Counted from the first letter of the stretch, positions 23,873 through 36,215 are shown. The stretch is 64,000 nt of DNA from Histoplasma ohiense (GCA_017607445.1 JAEVHH010000002.1:992001-1056000), one strand, 5' to 3'. Notes: generated by a model from the letters alone, not told the origin. A program made the numbers and translations.

Positions 23873-24388
23873 TTTTTTCTACTTTTATATATTGTGAGAA
23901 TCGGTCGATGATATATCTATACCCCTATTATAAATAAACCTTTATACGCATACATATTAACTAACTGACTAACTACCTAAACTCTCAGCATTTTCGTAGT
24001 TTTGTTTGTTTCCGGCCAATTTCTGTTTTTGCGCCGCCAGCCGCCAGCAAGAAGAACAATTAAAACGAGTAAAACAGCAACAGTAACAGTAACAGTAATA
24101 GCAATAAGAATAGTAATAAGACCAACGAACGAACGGGTCCAGAACAACCGAAGCGTACGCAATGGATAATACATTAAACATCCATACAGTAGATAAGAGT
24201 AAGCAGCCCCGGCCGAAAAAAAAAAAAAAAAAGAAGAGAACAAGACAAGAGAAGAAGAGGAGGGTGAAAGCAGGAGAAAGCAAGGAAGTACAGATAGGAA
24301 GAATTCAACAAGAGACCATCCATCATCCCATATTGAAACACATTTTACATTTTGCCCCACGAAAACCCGTATTTAGAAGGAGAGGGTG

Positions 24389-24416
24389 AAAAAAAAAAAA
24401 AAAAAAAAAAAAAAAA
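24389..24416. repeat. A28 homopolymer tract
   Basis: Unbroken run of 28 A, in the same convergent intergenic region as the T33 tract. Confidence 0.9.
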
Positions 24417-24683
24417 CTTCAGAGAAAACTGGAGATCGCTGGAAATGTCACCCTGACTATCTATCAGGGATTTTAAAACGCCGAAGAAAAGAAAGGACAA
24501 CAGGAGGAGTAGAGTATATATGTACAGGAGAGGGGAAAGGATTAAAACGCGTATGATGCCGCCCGTTTGAGGGGGACTTATATTCTCGGGAGGTGGGGGT
24601 TGATAAAATTGAATCATGTAGGTATGTCATGTAGGTATGTATGACGAAGAGAAAAAAACGTAAATAGTTCGACACAAATATAA

Positions 24684-26627
24684 TCAGACGTTCGCAAACA
24701 TTGCGTCGAGTTCGTCGACCTCGACGGTTTCCGGGCTGGGTAGGTCGGTCCACGACTCCAACTCCAGCCCCAGGCCCAGGACTCCGGCTGCGGCTCCGGC
24801 TCCTGCTCCCATCTCGGTATCCAGATCCATGGTCGGCTTGATCAGTTCGAGGGTGTGGCCGAACGTCAAGGCCGATTTGTCGAGAATGGTATTGGCAGCC
24901 GTAGGATCCACCGTGTCGAACGATTTGCTGATATCACCATCATCCATTCTTCCTGTGTCCGCCTCCATGGCAGAGTTCGTTTCCGCCACATCAACTACGG
25001 TAATAGATCTTTTGACGCCCTTGACAAGCCCGGCTGCAGCTCCGGATATACCAGTGGAGGAGATTCCACGCCCAATAGTTGCTGTGACATCGTTTCCTCC
25101 ATTGAGGGCCCCAGAAGAAATACCTTCAGTGGTCACAGCTTTGTTGGTGTCCATGGGTAGATCAGCCTCGGTCTCAGAATGTGAGGTGGCACTGGAAGCC
25201 GACGATAGCGTGGATAGTTCTGAGGAAACGGACGGGGACGGAGATGCGCCAAACAGTGTGGTAGCTGCGGAGGCGTCATCCAGGTGTTGGTCCTGGCTAG
25301 GATTCTGGAGCATGTGGGAAGTAAAGAAGTCGGCATAATCAGTCTCTTGATGATTGGATCCATTATGCGACGTGGAAGCCCCTTCCATCTCAACATCGCC
25401 ACTAGGCCCCGACGCCTTTTGTCCATCCGCTGCATGGTGCTGAGGTCTGTCATCCTTCACCAGATCCTGTCGTCTTCTCGCGGCTACCTCCTCCGAAGAA
25501 GTTCGCTCGCGGACAGAGCTGGCTGTCTGGGTAAACTCCTTCTCATCCCCTTCCAGCGGTGGAGATGTCGACCGGTGGTTGTATGACAGACGATGGTGGT
25601 GATGAAGATTGGACAGATTACCCCGGACGCCATAATTCCGGGTCGACGCATGAGGCCCGCCAGGCGCTGAATGTTCATCCTCATCGTCAAACTCCGGTGC
25701 TGACAAGTCAACCTCAGGACTTGGGCTTAGTCGAGCGCGCTCACGGGCTAGATCTTCGTCCGCATCGTCAAGGTCGATGCTTGGGTCCGATACGCTCGGG
25801 GTTATTCTTTTCGATTCCGTCGTCGGGGTCAGCATACCATCAGCCGTCTCTGGAAGTTCCTGGGGCGGCGATGTCGCAAGATAAAAGAATACTTTGCGCG
25901 GATGAACTGGGATCAACTTCTTGACGATCGGGCAAGGGGCAAGCGCCGTCCAGGGGCGTTTTAAGTAGAGGCTCAGCCGCGACGACAATAAGGCTGCAGC
26001 ATTCGCCGAGCTAACACGAAAATAATGAGAAATAAAAATAGTTAGCAACACTATTCTGTGTTATGAAGAGAAAGAAGGGGAGCGGCCTTGTCAGGGCTCC
26101 ATGGCAGGTAGACAGGCAAGCAGAGAGGGCAGGGGGCAAGGGGCAGGGAGGTGCTTTACTACTCACTTGGCAACGGTCTCATTCGTGTTTGACAGGACAG
26201 TAGCCAGTTCCTTGATCAAATGCGGCCTGTTCCCGGTCTTTTCCAGTTGCTCAATCACAGCAACTACGACATCGTCATTGATGCCATCCGTGTCGATTCT
26301 GGTAGCGAGGCCCGTATCCGCTGGGGACGGCGGTGGCGTGTGCTCGTAGGTACCACCAGCACTTCCTCTGTGGCTCTTTGGGCTGGGACCATGGAGAAGA
26401 TCCCCTGCCCTGTGTGAATTTGATTCTTGAGACTCGGGCGAAACGGACGTGGGCGACTGGGACGGCGAGTCGTGCGACCGCTTGACCTTCTTTGACGGCG
26501 GTTGCTGCGTGTCCGATGGCGAGGGAATTTTTGGAGCAGTGGGCGTGCGGTGGGAGCGCGACGCAGAGGGCAAGTGAATACCCAACGACGGGAGGGAGAG
26601 CGACTTTCGGCGGGTGTTATAAGGCAT
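24684..26627 (-). CDS. Gds1-like winged-helix nuclear protein
   Basis: Two exons, 26167-26627 and 24684-26010, give 595 residues; AA|C across the splice makes Asn. The N-terminus MPYNTRRKSLSLPSLGIHLP is followed by a basic nuclear-localisation-like patch (PPSKKVKRS). The winged-helix domain spans the intron at about residues 112-205: DTDGINDDVVVAVIEQLEKT, HLIKELATVLSNTNETV, LLSSRLSLYLKRPWTALAP and LIPVHPRKVFFYL. The C-terminal 390 residues are low-complexity and acidic, ending in DELDAMFANV, an activation-domain-like tail (my inference). In yeast Gds1 is linked to nitrogen-catabolite and respiratory phenotypes; I do not infer a specific role here. Confidence 0.85.
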
Positions 26628-28199
26628 CGTTTCAAAGGGAACGACAGAACAGAATAGAGCATGAAAAAAGAGGAGGAGAAGAGGGAGAGGGAGAGGGAGA
26701 TCCAAAGGAAAAAGGGAGAGAGATGGCTTGTTTTCGAAGTCAGCGTTGAGCGCAAGGGAAAAAAAAAAAAAAAAAAACAAAAACAAAAAACAAAAACAAA
26801 AAAAGCAAAAAACACACAGTTAGTGAGTTAACGGGGAACCGGACCAGGGAGGAAAGGGAAACCAGGAGCGCAGGCCCGGCGGAGGATAGGATAGGAGGAT
26901 AGGAGGAGGATAGGGACTTGCTAGGGAGGATTGGCTGGCTGTGGCGCTGGAGTGGGTTTCAGCTAGCGGGCTAGCTCGGAGCCGCTTTGGTTGGCTTTGG
27001 TTTTTTTTTGTGGTTTTTAAATTTTTTGTGATGGGTCGAGCGAAGCACCGACGCATTATTATGGCTATTATTGTCAGCAAAGACCAAGGACCCAGAAGAA
27101 CCAGCAGATCCCCCCGTGCAGGCGGTCTGGTACGACTGCGACGACGATGCGAGCCTTCGACCCGTGGAACGCTGTCCGGGCGGCGAAACCTTTCTTGCAA
27201 GCTGCGTCAAGCCGGCAGAGACAGAGAGTGAGAGTTGCCTGTAGCCGAAATGCATCCCAGTGCAGTTGGTCGTTGGCTATCTTGTTATTTGGTATTTGGT
27301 TATTGAGGGCAGATGACGGAGTACTCCATGCAGAGACGGATGCTGTCTGGGTTCTGGACAGCAAATCCTGGCGACAATGCGCACCACCGCAGGTACGGCA
27401 AAGAATACTAGGAATAACTAGGAACACTAGGTACCAAGTTTACCCAGGTCTTGTGTTCAGATGTAACTCCGTATTCTCAGACCTCACCTAATTTCCTTTT
27501 CTCCGTATTGGAAGTTCAATTCTTCGAAAATTACTATGAGTGTATGAAGATTGCAGTATTCAAGTTGTTATCCAAGAAACTACTCTATAATTTTATACAA
27601 ACGCTAATACGAAATAGAAAAAACAAATAACTTTTAAGAGTAATATAACTACTCCGTATAACTAGCTATCATATATATAATATTGAAGAAGTTATCTATG
27701 GGTGACGTCATTAACTTGTTTCTGAAGCTCTTCCTCGATCGATATTCCCCCGAGATGTCGCCACAAGTACGGAGTATATCCACCCATCTCCCTACTCGTC
27801 GAATAATATTTGCCGTATAAATATGTCCGACAGAGATCCCTCTACAGGAGCCACTTTTGGATTTTGGAGGCTTATACCAGGCAGGCTCCATCACTGAGGA
27901 GATTTTCCTCTGGATGATTCAAAATGTCCTTCTAGTTGCAGAACAGCCATTAACTTGTCTCACACACCGAGCTCCCACCATGAATGGCCATATGTCGGGT
28001 CAGAAGTGGACGCACAGCTCAATGAGCTGAGTTCTTTCAAGAGTTGCCATCTGGATCCTGTTTCTAAGTTTCGAATATGTACATAGAAATTTCTCCAGCT
28101 TAGCACGTCTCCATGCCCTTCGGGAGGCTTTTGGAACGCGGGCGCTGCCCGCGTTCCTCTGAGACGTTAAACATATACATACATACATACACCGAGCTT
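26628..28199. other. 1.6-kb region upstream of the Gds1-like gene
   Basis: Begins with the purine-rich leader of the Gds1-like gene (GAGAGGGAGAGGG and an A-rich tract, 26640-26820). It then becomes AT-rich with recurring ACTCCGTA words (27466, 27650, 27768) and the palindrome GGAGTACTCC (27318-27327). A perfect GC hairpin sits at 28133-28157. No complete gene is seen. Confidence 0.5.
28133..28157. repeat. perfect 11-bp inverted repeat (hairpin), loop GCT
   Basis: GGAACGCGGGC is followed by GCT and GCCCGCGTTCC. It is a GC-rich stem in otherwise AT-rich sequence, 40-70 bp upstream of the HNH pseudogene. It could be a transcription terminator-like or element-end structure, or a replication-related palindrome. 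Confidence 0.85.
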
Positions 28200-29174
28200 C
28201 AAGTCGAGTCATCACCCATACTACACATGTGCTTGAGCTTGGAGATTATGATATCTCCTCTACAGGTTTGCTACCTCCCCTTATTCTAGATTTCACATTT
28301 AACTTTTGTTTTCTTTTTCTTTTTTTTTCATAGGACCCATTCAAGTGACAGATGAAGTTTCTTCTTTGCGAATCCTGAGCTACTCCATTTCAAGCCAAGA
28401 GAATGATCACTTCCGGGACGGGGTCCGTGCAAGGGATGGAAGATGTGTCATTACTGGAGATCTCAATCAATTCGCGCCATTTGGTAGGTGGACTGGGTTC
28501 GATGCTGCACATGTTTTCCCCTTGCAGCTTGAAAATATATGGATCGATCAAGGCTACAGCCGTTGGGTTACAAATATGGAAGATGAGGTTGGAGCATCAC
28601 GGATAAACTCAACCCAGAATGGATTGCTGCCTGAGACGTGATGTTCACGCTCTGTTTGATTCATATATATACTGGCTATAAACCCTGATGTGAGGAATTG
28701 GAAAGCGCCCACTTGTATTTGTATTGCAGTACTAACACGAATATAGGATGGGTACAAAATCATATCATTTGGCCTAGATAATGCTCGGGTTGATGGAAGG
28801 ATAAAGGATACTCGACCCAATCTGTCGCAATCCAAATGATAGTAAAGTGTGTGTCCGATGAGTTACTGCGGTGGCATTTTCGGCAAGCTGTGCTTGCTAA
28901 TGTCAAGGGCGCAGGGGACCCTATTGTCGAGTTCGATTTCCCCCCTGGTACGGACATATATCGGTCCATCCACTCGGACAACAGGTATTTCTACGGAGAA
29001 CAAGTCGGAAGGGAGCAGACTGTTATGTCAACTTCTATGACTTCAAAGAATAGTTACTCCGAGTATCCGCATCAATCATTTGTAGGCCTGCTATCTTATG
29101 CTCCAAATTTCCGCTTTCAGGAGTTGGGGATGGATCATGGACCCCCATTTAGTGTTGGGGGGGCCCTCGATTAG
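28200..29174 (+). pseudogene. decayed HNH-type nuclease domain gene
   Basis: Fungal HNH nuclease family. Segments in order: ELGDYDISST (end of an upstream exon at 28265), a 68-nt intron 28266-28333, then GPIQVTDEVSSLRILSYS, FRDGVRARDGRCVITGD (HNH core start), GFDAAHVFPLQLENIW and INSTQNGLL. The gene then breaks. An extra base near 28630 shifts the frame to LRRDVHALFDSYIY. A second shift near 28675 restores INPD. A clean intron (28690-28746, branch site TACTAAC) leads to DGYKIISFG, which runs into stops at 28837-28842. A third shift gives VSDELLRWHFRQAVLANVKG and FDFPPGTDIY. At least three frame breaks and in-frame stops indicate a dead copy. The function of the family in fungi is not established. 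Confidence 0.85.
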
Positions 29175-30210
29175 CTTTCACCCAACCACATTCGCCCTCC
29201 TTGCATTTGGGTAATGCCGCGTGAGAGCGCTGATAGCAATAAATACTACCCCATTGAGAGAAGGAAATCAAGTTTACTTTGAGCCCGGTAGGACGGAAGA
29301 GCGAGATAGATGGAGGTATCACCGCTGGCAAGGAACAATGAGAGCAAACCCCAAGCTCGACATTGCTCCCACCCTATGTTATTGCCACAAGGGTCCCCAC
29401 CACCAGACGGAAGCAGAACGGTACACAAAAAAAGAAAAGAGTAGACAAAGGAGGACGAGAACAGATCTCGAAAGCAAAGCATCGATGAATCCTGTAACTT
29501 GAGCGAGAGAGCATTGGAAACTTGCAAGTAGCGTCTGTGTGTGTGTGTGTGTGTGTGCGCCACTTCCAGGATGAGACGTTTGAAAGCTACCAACAACGAG
29601 CAACAGCCGGAATCTTGTGGAAAGGCTAAAAATGCACACTAGAAAGAGAAAGGAATCTTGAAAGAACACGGACAGCAACCTGGGATCCATGGTACGGGAT
29701 AAGCATACTTTTACTACGGAGTACAGGCTACCGTGACGCGTGTTAAATGTTAAAACATATTTATTAATAACATGTCAGAAAACGGCAAGGCTCTCAAACG
29801 CATTGCAACCGCAAACAACCCCCCTGATAAAATGTCTCAGGCGTTCAACGTTGACGTCCTCCCTCCAAGAGGGTTTGCGCAATGGCTCAGACTCGGAGAG
29901 CTGGCATACTTGCGTACAGTACTTACAACGGGGTGCTACGTACGCATACACAATGCACCAAACTATCCATGGATGCCCGATCAAGGAAGTCAAACGTACT
30001 ATAATTAACTATGACACGGCTAAGTCGCATTCACGGCAAAATTCGGGATCCTCCCGTGCCTCCCAAAGAGAGGCGTATCGTAACTAACTATTAGTCCCTG
30101 TAGGTTAGTGTGTTGGCAGCAATGAAAAAGGACAGCGGCACGGGTGGAAGAGCTGTGTGGAATCCTGGAACGAACCCACTGCAATGCAATGCTTCGAAGT
30201 CTGGCGGAGG

Positions 30211-30258
30211 TTGGTTGCTGCTTGGTTGCTGCTTGGTTGCTGCTTGGTTGCTGCTTGG
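30211..30258. repeat. 11-bp tandem repeat TTGGTTGCTGC, 4 copies
   Basis: Four exact consecutive units followed by a partial one; non-coding. Confidence 0.92.
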
Positions 30259-31062
30259 AGATGGAGTTGTCCACACAACTTATGCGAGGGCAAACGATCC
30301 CGATCTCGGTTTGAGGGTTTGGAGGACATATTTCGCCTTTCTATGTATGTCTTGCCGAGCTTGATTGTTGATATCCCCCGCTCTGGATCACACCCGCACT
30401 CCGAAGCATCCATCCCCTTCAGGGATATCAGACTTCGACAGAAGGTTACTGTACCATGCAAGGTTTTACAGCCACGAGGCGCGTTCATACCCCCCCCCCA
30501 TGGCTGACGAAGAGATGCAATAGGAACGTTCAATGGGGCAGATATGATTATTTTTTTCTTTGATTCGGTTACAAGCTTTCAGCCCCCCAATTCCAGGACC
30601 CCTTCGGTTTCACCATTGTTCAAAGTAAAAAGTAAATATACCCCCGGGCCCCGAAATAGTTAGCAGTCAGTAGACAAAATAACCACCAATTATATTCAAA
30701 AACAAGCTCAGAGCTTTTCACCATCCATGGCACTACTCCGTATATGAGCAAAGATCGCCGATATTGTTATTTAAAATGCTTTTGACAGATCTCACTCACT
30801 GGCCTCGCCTGTCATCGCTATTTGGAACCTTGTCAACCAGCGAAAGTTATGACAGCCCATGCCTAACATTCAAAACGAAAGTTACGTAGGAAATCAAATA
30901 TGGGCAACGGCAGGGAAAGCATCACAGACGATGTTTGGTGATATTCGGCGGTATTTTGGCTGTACGCCGTAAGATGTAAGATTACTAGTAGTAACTTATT
31001 GATGATTGGGTCAAGCCCCTGGAGCCCACGATAACGATAAAAAAGATCGTTACCAAACAAAC

Positions 31063-31098
31063 AAAAGCAAAAGCAAAAGCAAAAGCAAAAGCAAAAGC
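31063..31098. repeat. 6-bp tandem repeat AAAAGC, 6 copies
   Basis: Six exact units, then diverged AAAACG/AAACGA units. Non-coding. Confidence 0.92.
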
Positions 31099-31489
31099 AA
31101 AACGAAACGAAAAGCAAAAACCCTTCTTGCAGGGGTTCCATTCGAGTCCGTGGCTATTTTCGTTTCGACCCTAATATTGGGGCTTTTTGGCTAAGGACGG
31201 AGCCCGCCCCTATCCAACTCTGTTCCAGAATCTGGAGCTGTCAATTTCTGGGATTGTTTCGTCGAAGCTTCTTCTCCGTTCAACTGAACTTGGATCGGGT
31301 CTTTTGATCAAACAGGGGAACTAACCTATCCACCATATATATTTTATGAGTAAGTATGTCGAATACTAGGAGCAAGGTTTTTTAGAAGATTCTAAAACTG
31401 GAGAGTTGAGTTCTATTCTACGAGCGCTGTGATAACTCTGCCCGCAAGCAAACGACATCCATCACCCGAAGCTTCAACAGCAAAACGAG

Positions 31490-32931
31490 TCATGACTTCT
31501 TCGCTCCCCAGCCGAGCCATCCCATTACAGATTTGGCAGCCCCATCGCCATTCTCCTCCCTCTCCGATATTTCCGCCAAGCCCACGTCCTTCTTTTCCCG
31601 CCCGGTCCCCTCCGCCTTCCGCCGCAAAATAAACCTCCACGTCGTACCCATATGCCACCGTTTCGACTCTACGATCTCCAACCCGCTCTGCCGCACGATC
31701 TCCCCTATATCGCGATTCCACCAGCACCCATGTCGGTCTGCGTGGGCGGCAGCAAGGTCGTCCAGGAGCTTGTTGAGCCAGCGGTAGTGTGAGCGCCCGT
31801 GCTCTAACAAGAGAATCTCCCCGCGCTCAGGCTCGACTAGCGTCCCAAGGTGTTTGAGGTAAGACACGGGGTCGGGGAGGGAGCAGAGACCCATTGTCTG
31901 GATGACGGTGTCGAACGTGCAAGATTGTTGTTGGGCGCGCGTCGTCGGCAGGCTTTTGCTCCCGTTGCCATTGCCCTTATTGTTATTGCTGTTGCCAAGG
32001 CTACTACTACCACTGCTTTGCGATGAGCCTTGCATCGCGGTTGTATGTTCCAGGGGTGGGATAGGGGCCATAGCATCCTGCGCCCAGAATGCAGCCCGCC
32101 TGAAATGCGGATACATCTTTTCGAACTTCTCTCTAGCGATCTCCACCATTTGGGGGCTTTGGTCGACGAATGTGACAGATCTACATCCCTGGATCTCGGC
32201 TTTGCCGTTCTTATCCGTTCCGCGTCGCTCGCCCAGGGAGTAATATTGCATATTCCGCCCGGTGCCGCAGGCAACTTCTAACACGTTTCCACGCGCTCTC
32301 TTGACCAGCTCCTCCCTTTTCTTGCTGATGCGCATGATTCGCTCGGTCAATTCCACATTTGCGTCGTAGGTTGGAGCGGTTTTGTGGAATCTGTCCGATA
32401 CGTCGTCCGGCACGGAAAGGTTTTTGGACTGTTTTACTGTTCTGTCGTAGGTTACGTACAGGTAGGTTCCATATGTAGAAAAGCAGAATGCGGCGACTGC
32501 GCATACCGTCAGGCCCTTTGGGTTTATCGACCTGGTTCGCGGCGGAGCGGCCTGCACCGGAGCAGACTGGAAGGGAGGCCTATTTGGCCGGGCTCTGTTA
32601 CAGGATCAATGTCTATCAGCCACATATCTAGATGGATATATAATCAGGTTCAGCAGTAGTAGTGGTAGTAGCTTATAAAGGATACAGCGGGGACCAAAGT
32701 TAAGGTGAATGAATCATCGGCGCTGGAGTTGGAGGGATTGACGATATGGGCGGATATTCAGCAATCCAGATCCATTATTATAAAGTGCGCCAATGTAATC
32801 AAAACGACAATATAGAGCCTTTTGCAAGCGCCATCCGCTACGGACCTTTGAGATGGTGCCAGAGGTGACTGCTTTGACGTGCGCGCATTCCCGGATTTCG
32901 CGGGACGCTTCGCGTTCGGCGACGAGACCAT
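31490..32931 (-). CDS. oms1: Oms1-like mitochondrial SAM-dependent methyltransferase
   Basis: Predicted inner-membrane class I methyltransferase. Exon 2 is 31490-32594. Exon 1 is inferred as 32846-32931, joined through AG|A (Arg), giving 396 residues. The basic, acid-poor N-terminus (MVSSPNAKRPAKSGNARTSK) fits a mitochondrial presequence. A membrane segment follows (GLTVCAVAAFCFSTYGTYLYV). SAM motif I is VLEVACGTGRNMQYY, preceded by KKREELVKRARGN. Motif post-I is VTFVDQSPQMVEIA, and FDTVIQTMGLCSLPDP is the motif II region. A Ser/Asn/Gly low-complexity insert separates the halves. In yeast OMS1 is a suppressor of OXA1 loss (family knowledge). The 251-nt first intron is long, so the exon 1 model is the least certain part. 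Confidence 0.82.
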
Positions 32932-33660
32932 TACGCTGATTTCAGACGTTCCCGCAGCAGCGGCTCGATAAGATCCGGAAAACGAGCGGGAATGGGTAGA
33001 CAAGACACAATAGGCCACAGAAAGATAATAGTGAGAATCGGCCTGGAATAATTGAGGATCTTCGGCCCTGGTGTATTGTAATTCCTTATAAAAATATTTT
33101 CAGGACAGAGATCCAAGGGTCATGATGTAGACATCATCAAAGGAAGGCATCTCGAGACATAGGCGAAAGAAGTGGGTGAAGCGAAAGACCTGAATCTCAG
33201 AAGAGAGATATCGAACACCAGAGACGCTTTCTACCGCAGAAGCAACGATTATTAATGTAATAATGTTGGTCCAGAATCCCGGCAATAAAATCCGCAGAAG
33301 GCGGTCTGATTGGCCCAAGCTCCCTCCATTGCTCTTGCAAGGAGACTCATAAGCCTCCGGATCAATTGTGGAGGTTCAGATTTACGCCTGCGACGCTTCC
33401 AACCACCCGCCGTCCGCCGTGGATATGTTTTGGCAAAGGCGTCGGTTTACCCGCCGACGCCCCTTCTGCGACCCCGTATTGATAAATCATCCCGGAAGCC
33501 GATTGTACGCGGCACCAAACGATGACAAACGCCTATTTAAATCTCCACTTGGCAATGTCGCTGTAGCCGAGCATCGACTGACCACGGTTCGTTGTGCGAG
33601 AAGGAAGTGAAGAAGGAAGACGACGAGGAGCAGGGACATAGGAGGTTGCAATTTCTGACC
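32932..33660. promoter_or_regulatory. divergent promoter region, Oms1-like / FAD oxidase
   Basis: About 730 bp between head-to-head starts. An in-frame ATG at 33592 upstream of the FAD oxidase would add 23 charged residues. No specific regulatory site is claimed. Confidence 0.5.
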
Positions 33661-35431
33661 ATGGCAATAGCAAACTCAACGCAGGAAATGTTTGCCAGAT
33701 CTGAAACTCCTTTACCGGATTCTATAATCATCGTTGGGGGCGGGGTGTTCGGATGTGAGTGGAAAAAAAAACTTATCAAGCCCCATTAGGAGCCGAACTG
33801 GCATATTCAAACGGATATTCCTTGCTTGTAGAGCAGCTCGTTTCTCTATCTCTGTCCCTTATCCTATATTGAAATTCTAGTTTTTGAGGGGGTCCATTTG
33901 CGAGTTGGGAAAAGGCTAACCTGCTGCAGTGTCCACCGCCCTCGCCCTCTCCGCTAGGCACTCCGGGAAAATCACGCTCATTGACTCTTCGCCGACGATC
34001 CCCAATCCACAGGGCTCCTCCGTCGATACCTCCCGCATCGTGCGTGCAGACTATGCCAATGCGGCGTATGCCGCGCTGGCAGAATCGGCTCTTGAGAAAT
34101 GGCGTACGACAGCTTGGGGTCATGAAGGCCGTTATACGCAGACTGGCCTCGTTCTAGTATCATCTGGCGACAAGTTTGGCAAAGGATACGTGCAAGAGAG
34201 CTACGAGAATGTCAAAGCCATAAACCCTAAAATGATCGAGAAACTTCCCACGAGAGAGGATGTTGAACGGGCGGCGCCAGGCTACGGAACTGGCCTGCAC
34301 GTCTCGGGAGGTTATGTGAACTGGGGATCTGGATGGGCCGATGCAGAGGCGTCGGTGAGGTTTGCGAAAAAGAATATCGACGAGATGGGGAAGGTGGATT
34401 TTCGTACCGGGGAGGTCAATCGATTATTATTATCAACACCACCACATCCAGATGAGGGCCAAAGAGGAGCCAAGGGAGCAACAACTGCCGCATCATCTGC
34501 ACGAGCTAAGATAACCGGCGTTGAACTGTCTGATGGCACCACCATCACAGCCGATCTAGTCATATTAGCCACAGGTGCATGGACAGGCCGTCTAGTCGAC
34601 CTCCGCGGCAAAGCCGAAGCGACAGGCCAGGCCCTTGCCTACATCCGCATTTCCGATGAAGAGCAAGCCAAGCTCGCAAACATGCCTACTGTCCTAAACC
34701 TTTCGACGGGCATGTTCATCATCCCGCCGCGTAACAACATGCTCAAGATCGCGAGACATGCATACGGCTACCGGAACCCGCAGCGCGTGCCGGCCCCCAT
34801 GTACGGCCTAGGCCATGGCCCAACAGCAACGACGATAGAGGTTAGTCTTCCTGTCGCAGACGTCCCGCTCCCGCAGGAAGGAGAGAGCGCATGCAGGGCC
34901 GCGTTGAAAGAGATGCTGCCGTCGTTTGCCGATCGGCCATTTGAAAAGACGCGCGTGTGCTGGTATACAGATACGTAAGTTAAGCGCCCAATTATACATC
35001 GTCCTGCCATGTCCCCCTTTCACACCATCCAAATATATACATTAAAAAAAAAATAAAAATAAAAAATAAAGAATTACAATTATACTTCTGCTAACTCCCT
35101 CCCTCTCCCCCCTCTCCCACCCACCAGACCCAAAGGCGATTTCATAATCACCCACCACCCGCACTACACCGGCCTCTTCCTCGCAACCGGCGGCAGCGGC
35201 CACGCCTTCAAATTCCTGCCCGTTCTCGGGGAGAAGATCGTCGACGCCATCCAGGGCCGTTTGGATCCTGAATTGCAAGAACTGTGGAGGTGGCCTGGAG
35301 TGGCTGGTGATGAGGATGCTGCTGCTGCTGTTGTGTGGACAGAAGACGGGAGCCGGTCTGGCGAGAAGGGTTTGATTTTGATGGATGAGTTGGCGAAGGG
35401 GCAAGGGGGGAAGAGGGGAAGTAGATTGTAG
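33661..35431 (+). CDS. peroxisomal FAD-dependent oxidase (sarcosine / saccharopine / fructosyl-amino-acid oxidase family)
   Basis: Three exons, 33661-33754, 33930-34974 and 35128-35431, give 480 residues. T|TG across the first splice rebuilds the dinucleotide-binding motif DSIIIVGGGVFGLSTALALS. Further family marks are SSVDTSRIVRADYA, LSDGTTITADLVILATGAWT, and CWYTDTPKGDFIITHHP, where Cys matches the position of covalent FAD attachment in MSOX-type enzymes. HYTGLFLATGGSGHAFKFLP follows. The C-terminus Ser-Arg-Leu is a type 1 peroxisomal targeting signal. Oxidises an N-substituted amino acid with H2O2 release (family knowledge); the substrate cannot be read from sequence. The start at 33661 has a purine at -3. 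Confidence 0.88.
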
Positions 35432-36172
35432 TTGGGCGGGTGGGATTTCCTTCGGTGGCTCATTGATCTGGTATGAATAACTAACTGGGGTATATAAATA
35501 AATATATGTGTGTGATGATGTTTCCGATATTGAATGTTATTAGATATTCCCCTCCCTGAGATAACTACAGTTGAATGCTTATATAAAAAGAAAAGACGAC
35601 GCTTGCACCACATATAATAAATATGAGTATAACTACACAATTTCTACAAGAATGAATTAAGTCGGATTCGAAGAGACACCACGAAAAAAAAAAGGGGGGG
35701 GAAGAGAGGACTAAGGTTCGAATATATTTCCTCCTGTCAAATACGATCATATTTTCATAGCTAATCAATTAGCTAGTTAACCCAGTAATAAAGTAAAGTA
35801 AAAGTAAGTAAACCTCAACTATCCCACTCTACTCACAACCCAAATAAGAATGCAAAGAAAAGGTACACAGATGCAACATGCAACCAGAGCACGGCTAAGG
35901 AAAAAAGAAAAAAAAATACTCCGTACACAAAACAAGATCAAGATCGTAAAAAAAAGCAAAAAAAAAAAAAGCAAAAGAGACCTCCCCGCCAATACGTGTG
36001 CCTAATTTATTTATTTATTTTTAAACTGTCGGATGGGACGGGAGGCGGAAAGCCCCTTATCTAACCACCCTACCTACCCCCCCAGTATGTCATATGTCTG
36101 TCACATGTGAGAGGTCGGGGAGGAGATAAAAATCAAAGTAAAAAAGGTTGGGAGGACGGACACGTTAAAAAG

Positions 36173-36175
<3 letters not shown>

Positions 36176-36209
<34 letters not shown>
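36176..36209. repeat. A34 homopolymer tract
   Basis: Unbroken run of 34 A between convergent genes. Confidence 0.9.

Positions 36210-36215
<6 letters not shown>

Larger units (their letters stand above)
23132..24683. other. 1.55-kb convergent intergenic region rich in simple repeats
   Basis: Separates the convergent 3' ends of Pch1 and the Gds1-like gene. Holds a CT microsatellite (about 23554-23579), AT repeats (23739-23765), a T33 run (23838-23870), an A16 run near 24216 and an A28 run (24389-24416). No coding potential is recognised. Confidence 0.7.
29175..31489. other. 2.3-kb region without a recognisable gene
   Basis: Only short unrecognised frames. Contains a GT microsatellite (29539-29557), TACGGAGTA (29715) and TACTCCGTA (30734), a 4-copy 11-bp tandem repeat (30211-30258), a C9 run near 30490 and a 6-copy AAAAGC repeat (31063-31098). 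It is the likely 3' flank of the Oms1-like gene at its right end. Confidence 0.5.

Noticed and set aside
28496..28506. GGTTCGATG resembling a tRNA B-box
   Set aside because: Lies within the HNH relic coding sequence and has no matching cloverleaf.
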